Made by a program: the position numbers and the translations under genes
The notes under the pieces: generated by a model
Database searches by the model: none
What the model saw: only the letters and a program-made list of their open reading frames with translations
What the model was told of the DNA's origin: nothing
Shown: positions 23,520-33,465 of the stretch, in pieces
Position numbering within the stretch: the first letter of the stretch is position 1
Layout: every line of letters begins with the position of its first letter
Assembly: GCF_040802235.1 (NCBI RefSeq)
Contig: NC_133164.1
Location: forward strand, 114,780,302 to 114,844,301
Direction of reading: 5' to 3'
Length of the DNA stretch: 64,000 bases
Source of the DNA: Manis javanica
Lineage: Eukaryota > Chordata > Mammalia > Pholidota > Manidae

Positions 23520-24150
23520 AAGTGGGGTAGGAGTTGGTAGTGTGGGAGGTGGGGAGGGGCGGGGGCGGGGCGGGGAGCGGCTCTAAGGTCCCAGCATCCC
23601 CTTCGGCTCCACCAGGAGGGCGCAGTGGGCGGGGCTGTTCCCAGCCTCAGGGTACCGGCACCCGCCCGGCCCGCAAGCAGCTTGTGGGAGGCTGACACCG
23701 GCGCTGGGGGGCGGCTGGCGGCGCAGGCCCTGGGCTCCCGTCCAGGAGTTCCTTCCCCCAGGCGGCGGCGAAGGTCGAGCTCCAGACAGTCCCCCGCGGC
23801 TGCGGCCTCGCGGCCCACTCGCTCCGGGCGAGCCACCTGCTGGCGCCGCCGGGCCTCCACACCCCCCGCGAGCGGGCAGCGTGGTGGCGCCCGTGGTGGA
23901 AGCCGCCCCGGGGAACTGAGCCGAGCGCAGAAGCGGGCATGGAAGGCCAAGGCGCGCTTCCAGGGCTCTTCCTGACAGGCGGACCCGGGGCAGCCTCACG
24001 GTGCTGGACAACTCGGGGCCTGGTACCCGAAGTAGCACCTGGCGGGCGACCTCGCGGCGGTGGGCGGCCGCCGGCCCTGGGGCACGCTGCTGGGCCCGCG
24101 GGGCATCCCGCTTCTGCTCCGGACCTGCAGGCCTGAGTTTGGGCTCCCTC
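23520..24150. promoter_or_regulatory. CpG island carried by the YARS2 retrocopy
   Basis: GC-rich and CpG-dense block (for example GGGGCGGGGCGGGGAGCGGC, CGGCGGCGAAGGTCGAGC, CGCGGCGGTGGGCGGCCGCC) in an AT-rich desert. It coincides with the 5' half of the retrocopy, which corresponds to the GC-rich first exon of YARS2. GC-box-like sites (GGGGCGGGGC at 23556-23575) precede it. Retained CpGs suggest recent origin or low germline methylation. Whether it drives transcription is unknown. Confidence 0.65.
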
Positions 24151-24924
24151 CACGTGCTCCAGGCCTGTGACTTCCACTGCGGGTTCCAGCGTCATCTGGT
24201 CCAGCTACATGGATCTCATCACCTGGGCGACGCCAGGGTCACATACAAATTCATCTGCAAGTTGCCTGGAGAAACCGTACTTGGAATCTGTTCCTCTGTT
24301 ATAACTGGACCCAAACTGGGAGACTCCGCCGGCAGTGCTGTTTGCCTAGAGTTAAGACGTCTCCGTCTGAATCATGTCAGTGCTTTTGAATTGTGTCAGT
24401 GCTTCGCACGCACCAAGACGGTTCGGTAGAATGGTACTTGAAGCTCTTCATTTTTCTGCCCCTTCCAGAGACTGACTATGTAATGCAGCTGCATGTCACA
24501 AAGCTGGAAAAGCAGGGGCTTCAGAAATGACTTGCTGCAGAAGTAACAAAGCTTGTTGGTGAACAAAAAGGGCTGGATTCTGTGAAAAGATGAACACAAG
24601 CCCTTTGTCATCACCGCAGAGATGCACTGGAGGTCATGTCTGATCAGACTTAAAATAGTTGTTCAAAGAAGTGGCATTTCCTGAATTAGTTCTTGACTCT
24701 GGAACAAAGGTCCTAGATATGCTGCGAAGCAAATGCCATTCCAGATGGCCCTCAAGGGTGTTGGGTGGTGACTGAAGGTGGAGTCAGTTTCAATAACGGA
24801 CAAGTAACAAGTCCTGAAAGTGGTTTAGTTGTTGGACAACATTTTCTTAAGAATGGACTTTCATTAATTAAAATAGGAAAAATGAGTCCTCTACATTATA
24901 AAATGGCTCCATATCATTAAATAA
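23575..24924 (+). pseudogene. YARS2: Processed pseudogene of mitochondrial tyrosyl-tRNA synthetase
   Basis: A decayed retrocopy of YARS2, the nuclear gene for the mitochondrial enzyme that charges tRNA-Tyr. Matching peptides appear in the family's order but in shifting frames: LAAQA (about 23715), KVEL (23771), SLRASHLLA (23819, degenerate class I HIGH region), SLTVLDNS (to about 24015), HLAGDLAAVGG (about 24033), LQACDF (24163), PKLGDSAGSAV (24310, the KMSKS-like site with a Lys to Asp change), [20 protein letters not shown] (from 24438), [28 protein letters not shown], and [16 protein letters not shown] with [18 protein letters not shown] in the S4-like C-terminal domain, ending YIIKWL then TAA at 24922. 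At least four frame changes and several in-frame stops (TGA at 24528 and before TQAL at about 24590) abolish coding. No introns interrupt joins that lie in separate exons of the parent, hence processed. The start codon appears lost. Confidence 0.93.
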
Positions 24925-25210
24925 ACCCTTCTAGTTGTTCAAACACACTTACACCCATCATTCATTCTTGAAGGCTGGCTTCAGAACTGTACACCTTTGC
25001 TTTTGCAAATCGGAACAACAGGGAATGGAGCATATTCTAGGCCTCACAGTGTAAGTAATTTCATTATTTGTATAGATTGGTTAATAATAAGCTATCTGTG
25101 TAATGATGGGATATTTTATTTCCTGATCTGCAAACATTAAGGACTACCGTAGAAAACTATGATTTCCTGGGTTGATCTCTTAAAAACTGTAGTTCATTAA
25201 AAAAACTGAA
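24925..25210 (+). other. Possible 3'UTR remainder of the YARS2 retrocopy
   Basis: Sequence after the pseudogene stop, up to an A-rich site (ATTAAAAAAACTGAATG, about 25197), could be the transcript's 3'UTR and decayed poly(A) tail. AATAAA occurs right at the stop (about 24919). I cannot confirm the end or find target-site duplications. Confidence 0.3.
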
Positions 25211-26019
25211 TGCTGCCTTCCTGCCCTTCTTGTTCTCCATTTGGAGACAGAGCAGAAGGAATTGTGGATACTTTTACATCAGGCACATATCTCACTGATG
25301 TCCCCACTAATGTTGTTCTAAAGCTAGCAGTGCCTCTAGTGTCCTTATTAGAATGCAAAATTTAGGCTGGGAAACATAAATAGCTCATTTTTTTGTTATT
25401 GTGGAGGAGGTATATATCATTGTCTTTAAAAGGAAAAGTATTGGATAGTTGACATTAGAAATTACAGTAGATAGTTCATTTTCAAGGAAAATAACAAAAA
25501 TCAGTACTTGACTTTTCAGAAAATGTCTAATTCTGTTGTCCCTCACTTCGGTTTCAGTATCATGAAATTTATTCACAGCTTTAAAAAAAATTTGCCAAGT
25601 GGAAATTATTGAACTACAAAATTTATCTGATGAAATTAGAAGCAACTTGGGAACAGCAAAATACAGGCCCCAAGAACTTGAAGGCAAATTGATTGTTTTT
25701 GTCCTGACTGAAGTGTATAACGAAAACAAGAAAGACAATTATCTCAGCTGTAGGATAGGACCAAGCTAGTTAATGTATGTGTAATTGGAGTTCAAAGGAG
25801 AGGCAGAAAAAAGAAAAAAAGGATCAGAAGAAAACAAAGAAAAAAAATACTTTTTTTTCAGTTGTATTACAGACAGTTAACTTTTCAGTGTACCTAGTAT
25901 TAGAACTATTGTGTTGCGTGCCTAGAGTGCGTACTACCCCATCGAATCCCTCTCAAGGTATGCAGCTCTACCACCAGTGGGTTTCTGACCTCCACTCCTC
26001 CCACTGACTACAATGCCTG
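25211..26019. other. Intergenic, no gene recognised
   Basis: AT-rich, with A-rich tracts at 25800-25850. A minus open frame of 117 codons (25385-25738) has no recognisable domain. Confidence 0.4.
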
Positions 26020-26230
26020 CTCATTTCTTTGCATGCCTTCATTTTACAGTATTATACTTTTATCATTGCACCTTTAACGATTTATTGAATGTTTTAACTT
26101 AACGTTTGTCTGTTTCTGCCACTGTAAAACTAACTGGGGCAGGGATGATGTCTTATTTAAATCTTTTTATCTAGCATCTAACTAGTACTATGCGCAGTGT
26201 TACTAGTACTCTTCAGTGCTTAGCTGTCAA
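26020..26230 (+). mobile_element. Probable LINE-2 3' end
   Basis: TCATTTCTTTGCATGCCTTC, then ACTGTAAAACTAACTGGGGC followed by AGGGATGATGTCTTA, TTATCTAGCATCTAACTAGT and GCGCAGTGTTACTAG track the L2 tail ('actgtgagctccttgagggcagggactgtgtctta ... cagtgcctggca'). Diverged, plus orientation. Confidence 0.55.
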
Positions 26231-28319
26231 TTGAAAGGAAGAGGGCAAGAAAGAAGATTAAGAAAGATAAAACACAAAGAAAGAAAATACCTACAACTCA
26301 TTACTATGAAACCTAAATGGGAGAAACAGGGCAAATGATCATGCACATTTCATAAATACTATCTATGGTTCCCTAAAATTGATTTAGGATAACATGGAAA
26401 ACAATCCACGCGTTGAGCTGGTAGAAAGCATGGCTTGTAAATCAAAACAAATGAGTTGCTTGGAGTTTGTGGCTAACACATGCCTTTTATCCGAGTTCAT
26501 CGCCTTTTTCCTATCAGATAAGAAGTTAAATTGGTTAGCGTGGGTCTTTCATCTGTTCCGTTAACTTTAATCTATTTTGGGGTTAAACTGTTTCTTCTTC
26601 TCATTTTAAAATAATTTAAAAGCAATTGTCTCTCACATGCATCGGGATACCTGTCTCACACTGGTTCTTTGCTGACCTGCAGACGATGTATTAGTTCTTC
26701 TCAGAGGGGTCACCACAGGGACATGGCCATCTCACAAATGTGAAATGATCTTCTGATAGTTTCCTTTTAGGGGAGAGGGACATGATTTAAATGAGTTTTC
26801 TTGTCTCAGGGAATTTCCATATCACATACTTAACAAAAGTTTCATGACAAATACGAGACAAGTTTTTTGGTAAGATCCTATCTTTTTATTTTGAGCATCA
26901 TTGCTTCCATTTTCAGGCAAATTACTATCTGTTTGAACATGCATGAGTATCACACATGCCCTCTACTATTAAACACAGAGGGGGCATAGAGTGGCTCATC
27001 TGTGTACAGGTGCTAAGTATCAGGTGGCATGGACTATAGGCTACTTAATGTCCTTCCCTTTCTAGGACTAAATGATGCTCAGCAATCAGCAGGATCTCAA
27101 ACAAGAGACAGCCTCATCAAATGCTAATGCTAATGGGACAATCATTTTCAGAGAGGGCTACAATCCAACATACAGCAGCTAGAATCTTTAAAATTCTTTT
27201 AAATGCTAGCAAAATGTATGCTTATAATGTTTTTTTTTTCTCAGTGTGATGCTTATAGCATATATGCTTACCCTCCAGTTTCCATGGAGACTTGGCACTA
27301 TGGTTTATTTTTGCTTTGTTTCTCTACTTACACTTCTCCTTTCAGTAATTTTAATTCTCTGTGTGAACAAATTTATTAATGTTCTTCCAAAGTGTAATCC
27401 TTGTGTTTGGATAGGTTGTCTCCCTTCATGCCATTAAGCTGTCTGTCCATCAATGCTGAATCCATCAGTCACCTTATTTATTGCATGGACAGTGTGTGAA
27501 GGGGTATAAATTTATTAAATATTAAAGATTTTAGCTATCTATTCACATTATATTGCTAGAATTATAAAATCTGAAAGCTGTAATGATTAATCTGCTCATT
27601 TATGTGTTAGGGAATTGAGAGGTAGACAATTGAAATGATATGTCCTAGATCTTATGTCAGTTTGTAGCAGTCCCAGGAGTAGGTATTTCTGTCTTCCCTT
27701 CTCTGCTGACATCTGAGATAAGTTTGGTTTTTCCCCTAGCCTTTTGGATTGGAGAAGACACTATCTCTGTTCTCCCATTCACAAAATCATTCAAGTGAAA
27801 TAGAAAGCTTCCTTGGTCACCAGTGAACTCAGGCTTCTCTGTAGCTGAGAAACATGTTTTTGTGAATTGTGAATCACTGCTTAGCAGCTGCTTGCACAGA
27901 AAGCACCTGGCCAGTGTCTGTGCTTGGGCACCTTCTCCCTGCCTCAGGCCGTAGTTCCAGTTAAGGCGAAAGATTTTTTTAGCCGGCACCAAGGTTCTCT
28001 GCAGTAACATATTTTTCTTATGGAGAGAAGCCTTTTTGGACTCCCTGTGCTTTAACAACATGTAAGCCCCCGTTTTTATGTTCTCTTTCATCAAGTTGTG
28101 ACTGGACTCTAAAACATTACTTACTCTTTCCTGTCGTAATCCCATCACTGTGGGGAAGACATATGCAAATCATTTTTATCTCCCTCTGGAGGGGTCCACT
28201 AGCCCACGGGCAGCTCTTACAGTCTCACAACTGAGTTTTCAAGCCACCTGACTATGACAAAGTCTATTTTACTGATGGACACTGTGCATTATCATCATTA
28301 TCACTGGTACTGTAAAAGA
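26231..28319. other. Intergenic, no gene recognised
   Basis: Mostly unique-looking DNA. A minus-strand open frame of 163 codons at 27657-28148 is the second longest in the window; it lacks known motifs, signal peptide or membrane segment. An octamer-type ATGCAAAT lies at 28163-28170. No repeat was assigned. Confidence 0.4.
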
Positions 28320-28440
28320 AAAGTGTGTTGAGTATAATATAGCCCAAATAGAGTACAGAGTTACTGCCCTCTGGGAACTTGAATTTTAATGAATACTATT
28401 ATTTAACTAAAACATATTAAGCCAGAAGGTATTCCAACTT
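28320..28440. mobile_element. Possible ancient LINE fragment
   Basis: CAGAGTTACTGCCCTCTGGG followed by AACTTGAATTTTAATG resembles 'cctgccctcaaggagcttacaatctagtg' from an old mammalian LINE, the same class as the segment at 7510-7770. Short and weak. Confidence 0.3.
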
Positions 28441-30399
28441 GCTGTGAAGTAGATTGAGGAAATGTTATTTTTTGTAACAGGCTGAGGAAAATGGAACAAG
28501 CAGAGGGATTGAGCAAGTTCCATTAGAAGGCATAGTGTGTCTCCTTCAGAGATTAGTTTGTGTGTTACTTCCATGAATCCTTAAAGCAGAGATTAATATA
28601 AAATGTTACCATTTCTGTAAATGAGATCTTTCCAAATATGTATTTTTTTCATCATTTTCACTCTAACCCTCTCCAAACTCATCATTATTTTTACTAGCAC
28701 AGTGGTGGATACTCAGGAAAACAATTTATTTGTACAGATAGAGGTTTTTGAAACAAGGTTCAATATGTCATGATATGTTTGATGGGACTTGTTTCAAGAA
28801 TGAATAGGTTCTTAAGTCCTGTCCTGCTGATTCCCTCTCTTCTAATAAAATCCGCAAGGGAAATGTGTAAAAGGACCAAGAGCGAGTGAGAATCAACCTG
28901 TCATTTTATTGTCAACTGGGTAGGTACAAAATTCTAGTGAGCAGTTTGGGGCACCTGCCTTAGGTTGGAGGCCTACATAGGCCACTATTTTCGTTAAGCT
29001 TTAAATCTTAATTTTGAGAAAGCTCAGTCCTCTCGTTGCCTGCACAGTCTTGGAACCTGATGGAATTGCCAGCATACTTAAGTGTTCAAATGGAGAAAAA
29101 TATAACCAAAAAATATCTGTCTTAGAATGGTAGGTTTGGGCCAGTTTATATCTCTGTTTCCTTTGGGAGAGGAGGGGAAAGAGAACAGGGCTTCCTGAAT
29201 TAAGGGGTCTTCTTCTTCGGTCTTCTCCTAGCATAGAAGCAGACAGTAGATGGAGTCATATCTTAGAAGGAGGCCAGCAAGTTCCTGTGGTTTGCATACA
29301 TGGGTATATGTGTGCTCAAATAATCTTGTACATTCTGAAAAAAATAGATGCATGTTTTCGCCATTTGAGACAATGGCGTAAAGGGAGGAGAGGAGCAGAG
29401 GCGGAAGGAGAGATGTTTTGCTGGGCAGAGAGCCCCCCTCCCCCCTCCTGCAGAAACACACTCCACCAGGTCGGACTGACATCCAAAGGAAATCTTTTGT
29501 TACTCCTTCTTTAGAATCATGGTGATATAGTCAAGGTTTGCATTTTGTATGGTGTACTTTGCTCATTGATGGACGTAGCTTCTGGAGATTTTTAAATTGC
29601 ACATACACTAGAGTGTTTGTATTCTTAATGAAATTTCTGAGAACTTCCAACAGTTTTCTTTTCAAATTTCTCTTTTGCAATTTTCTTTCATTTCTTTCCA
29701 TTCTCTCTTACCTCCCTACATTACTAACAAAGTCAAGTATCAGAAGAAGCCAAAAATAGAAGGCAATAATATTCTTGCAAAATGGAACACTCTTCTATTG
29801 TGGTAGAAGAACCTCTCAGATCTTTACACATATATTGTTATATCTCAGTTTGCACAGAAGTCTAACAATCAATATGATACGAGATCTCAGACTATAGGCA
29901 ATTAGAAAGAACAAATTAGAAAAGGGAGACTTACAGGTTGCTCGTGGAGAATAGCAATGAATAGCTTAATAGCCAAAAGAGAAACCTATAAAAAGCAAGT
30001 ACAAGAATCTTAGAAGGCATAGGGTTTCAGTCAATTGCTGTAGGAATGGACCAATTTATGGGGCAGTTGACCCATAAAATTTGAAGAATATGATACACTT
30101 AAAATTGCCTATTTTATAGATTAAAAAAAATCTATAAAATATGAAGTACAAATAAATAATCATTTAATTTTATCCATCTTATTAAACATGAAATATAAAT
30201 CACCTGTATATAGAACAAATACAAATATTAAAAATAAAACTTACTAATATATTGCAAGTGTTTATTTCACAATTTAAGGTTTAGTTATTTGGAACAAGTA
30301 GGGATAACTTTACCCATCATTCTATATAATACGAAAAGTTATATATGAGAATAGGAAAGGGGGCTTCAGAAGAAAAATAATGAAAATAAAGGCCAAGAG
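28441..30399. other. Intergenic, no gene recognised
   Basis: Unique-looking AT-rich DNA with a GC-rich polypurine/polypyrimidine patch at 29385-29460 (GGAGGAGAGGAGCAG ... CCCCCCTCCCCCCTCC). No gene or repeat identified. Confidence 0.4.
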
Positions 30400-30560
30400 T
30401 CTAATAAGCTTGTGTTCAGATCCCAGTTTTGAGAACGCTCATGTGTTCCAGTTTCTTCACCGAATGTCCTCATTCTGGGGACCTAATGCTTATTCTCACT
30501 GTTTAGAGTTATTTTGATCATTAAATGATAATTAGTAGGTGCTGTTGGGCTGCCCACTGA
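30400..30560 (+). mobile_element. Possible MIR SINE
   Basis: TTGTGTTCAGATCCCAGTTT, CCAGTTTCTTCACCGAATG, GGGGACCTAATGCTTATTCT and AGAGTTATTTTGATCATTAA follow MIR order loosely. Very diverged. Confidence 0.4.
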
Positions 30561-31239
30561 GTAATCTAAACTGGAGAAATACTAGATAATGGATATAACT
30601 TACTCAATTTACCTCTAACCTAATAAATAATATAGGCCTTGAGAATTAAGCCCTGAGAACCAGTCTCCTAAAACTAAAATTATTTATCAGAGTGCTGTGA
30701 ATTAACGCAGGGCATAGAGAAACTGTTCTTCCTGCCACCCTTGGACCCATCGCTGGCAGCCTGGTGTCCTGGCCCTAGTGCTGCCCTCAAGGTGGCTGAG
30801 GATAGATGCAAATTGTGTGACTCTTCTTGGAAAAATCGCTTGAAAAATAACTTCCCCAAATTCAGTCACTGATCTCAGGAATGAGATGGAACCGTGGATC
30901 GTCATCCAGGCAAGTATGTGTGCCAGGACAGCTCCGCAGCGTGACCGAGATCCACTTCTCTTAGTGCTTTGCCACCACGTGGATGGGCAGAATGGGGCCA
31001 GCTACACCCCAGGCTGCTCACATCTCTGAGGCTGGGTCTTTGGACCAAAGCATTTTTCTCCATTCAATTGCTTTATTTGGCTTAATGGAACAATATTAGA
31101 AACAGCAGGAATCAAAACATTGCTGTCAGTTGATTATCACCAGTGTTGTCAATGTTCATTTTTTTTTTTTTTTTCAACTCAGAGTTCTTGCCTTCCTTAA
31201 ATAATCTGGCTCTTGTTCTCTCCATTCTTCTATTTATAT
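30561..31239. other. Intergenic, no gene recognised
   Basis: A somewhat GC-richer non-repetitive piece at 30690-31050 and a T run at 31159-31174. No exon or RNA gene can be supported. Confidence 0.4.
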
Positions 31240-31680
31240 TAACGTGTGAAAATGACAGAGAATTTTGCAAAGTTTACATGTAAATATTAATTTCCATTTG
31301 AATATTAATTGCTTAATATTGTTCAGTTTCTAGCTGCATCATCAAGATGAGCTGTAGAACTTATAACAGGTATAGTGGGCCCATCTTGTAATTTTGCTTT
31401 TTACCTTAAAGTCCCGGTTGTTTAAATAGCATCATTGGTTCAGGAAATTTTAGTCACTTGCTAATGTATTAAAATCCTGGATATATTTATAGAACAATTA
31501 ACACTCCAAAATAGCTTTTGGTGCATGTGTTTAATTGTCAAAGTGACGTTCTTTCATCTGCAAAGTTAGGATTTTCCATTGTTAAAGAGATACCTTTATC
31601 TCAGTAATGGGGCAACAACAAGAACTGATAAATTCAGTCATACAGTTTCCTAATTGCTGGATAGCAAAGTAAAAAAGCTA
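31240..31680. other. Non-repetitive block, candidate conserved non-coding element
   Basis: A complex stretch rich in homeodomain-type cores (TTGAATATTAATTGCTTAAT, GTTTAATTGTC) with a CRE-like half-site (AAAGTGACGTTC at 31541). It lacks repeat resemblance. The regulatory idea rests on texture alone. Confidence 0.25.
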
Positions 31681-32979
31681 ATTACCTCATCTAAGGATAC
31701 GCGTGTGAAAGCAAAGGGAAAATCACCCGAAGATAAACATGTTGCAAATTCCAGAAAAATTCCAGCTTTACAGAAATGCCAAAGAGCACATTAAGATAAG
31801 TGCTGTTAGAATAGTAAGCAGACGTTTGTACTGGCATTACACGTGGGATTGAAACATTGTGCTGCTTTAATCTATAGGGATACCACAGTGAAGGAAGGAC
31901 ATGCATAAACTTCAGGAACAAGACATTCCTGGTATTATTCCTTTCACTGTCCATTTTTATAATGCATGTCATTGTGGAAAATTTAGAATTAACCACTGGC
32001 TGCTTCCATGAGTTAACCTGACATGATAGGGAATTGGGCGAAACTGTACTCTTGTTTGAGGGTGGAGGAATGAAGATGTCAAGGCCTGTATGAAGTATGA
32101 GGATGCCAGCTCTGTTATGACCCTGGAAATGTCATTGGAGAAATGAAGCCTCAAAATGAAATATCTTAGGGTAGAAAAAGGATCTTGGCAAGTGTCTTAG
32201 TGCAGAAGAGAGACATCTGATAAATCAGGTAAAAAAGGAAAATGACTTCTCACTAATGTGATACACAACAGGTGGTATAATCCTGAGTCAAGAACCATAG
32301 GTCTTCTATTTAGTTAAGTGTTTTTGCACAAGTTGACTTTGTGGGACTTATCCTATATAATTCATAATTAAAATCAAGATGGTAATACATATTGATTTAA
32401 CTTAATGGGGGAAAACAAAAATATGTGCATATAATTTATTCATAATACAAAGCAATGTAGAACTAACAAAATGATGTTCAATAGTTAATTAGAAGATGTT
32501 TCCTGATTTGGTATTTCTGGAGCTCTGAATAATTAATAATTTCTGACGATAGTTCATCTAGATAATATGATTTAATGGGTGTTAATTGAAATTATGTCTA
32601 TGTGTTTGTTAATTCCTCTTGTTTGCATGATCAATTTAAGTTCACAATAATACATAAAAAATAGATTAAAACTGCTTACCACCCTATGTCTGCTGGTCAA
32701 AGGATTAAGTCAGGTTGAATGCAATTCAGTTAATGTTTTTTATCTCACTGCTATTTGTACACATTTTTACTAGTGTTTGTAATGAAATCAGATACTGTCC
32801 ATAGGTTTTAGGTATGATGATAGCAGTCAGAATGCCTGGGCCGAGCAGGTTCATTTCCATCAATTAATGATCTCTCACTAAAGCATACACTTAGGGGTAG
32901 GGCAGAAAATCAGAATGATGGAAAAAACAAAACCAAAAAAACCCCATACCGAAAATAGCTGTCAGCTTCTAACAAATGG
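31681..32979. other. Intergenic, no gene recognised
   Basis: AT-rich sequence without assigned features. A 101-codon minus frame at 31691-31996 is featureless. Confidence 0.4.
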
Positions 32980-32981
32980 TA

Positions 32982-33463
32982 CATATCTTCCTTGACTTAC
33001 AGTGGGGTAACTTCCTGATAACCCTATTGTAAACTGAAAATATTGCAAGTCAAAAATGTGTTTAATCCCTATTGAACATCACAGTTGAGCCTGGCCTACC
33101 TTAACGGTGCTCAGAACACGTATACATTTACCTACATTTGGGCAAAATCATCTCACACAAAGTTTGTTTTATAATGAATTGAATGTCTCATGTAATTTAC
33201 TGCATACTATACTGAAAGTGAAAAGCAGGATGGTTGTATGAATACAGAATGGTCGTTGGCCCCCATGATCACAGAGCTGACCAGGAGCTGCGGTTGGCTG
33301 ACCTGCCCAGCATCAAAGGAAGGACTGTCCTGCCTGTTGCTAGCCCAGGAAAAGATCTAAATTCACAATTCAAAGTATGGTTTCTCCTGAATTCATATGA
33401 TTTTTGAATCGTTATAAAGTTGAAAAATCACAAGACAAACCATTGAAAGTCAGCAACTGTCTG
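32982..33463. mobile_element. Tigger-like (Tc1/mariner) non-autonomous transposon
   Basis: Flanked by TA on both sides (32980-32981 and 33464-33465), the target duplication of Tc1/mariner elements. Ends are inverted: CATATCTTCCTTGACTTACA at the left and, read in reverse complement, CAGACAGTTGCTGACTTTCA at the right. The interior shows CCTGGCCTACCTTAACGGTG, GTGCTCAGAACACG, GGGCAAAATCATCTCACACA and GAAAAATCACAAGACAAACC, a familiar old MER/Tigger interior ('cgacttacgatggggtta...'). About 480 bp, no transposase, apparently full length. Confidence 0.8.
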
Positions 33464-33465
33464 TA

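Noticed and set aside
23495-24195. Long open frames in the CpG-rich block (151, 151 and 182 codons minus; 116 codons plus)
   Set aside because: GC-rich DNA lacks stop codons by chance. The homology lies on the plus strand in several frames (YARS2 retrocopy), and the minus frames resemble nothing.
24001-24429. 142-codon plus frame as a real protein
   Set aside because: It is only one segment of the YARS2 pseudogene between frameshifts, with the KMSKS-like lysine changed.
31159-31174. T run as the reversed tail of a SINE or retrocopy
   Set aside because: No SINE body, transcript-like sequence or target duplication was found next to it.
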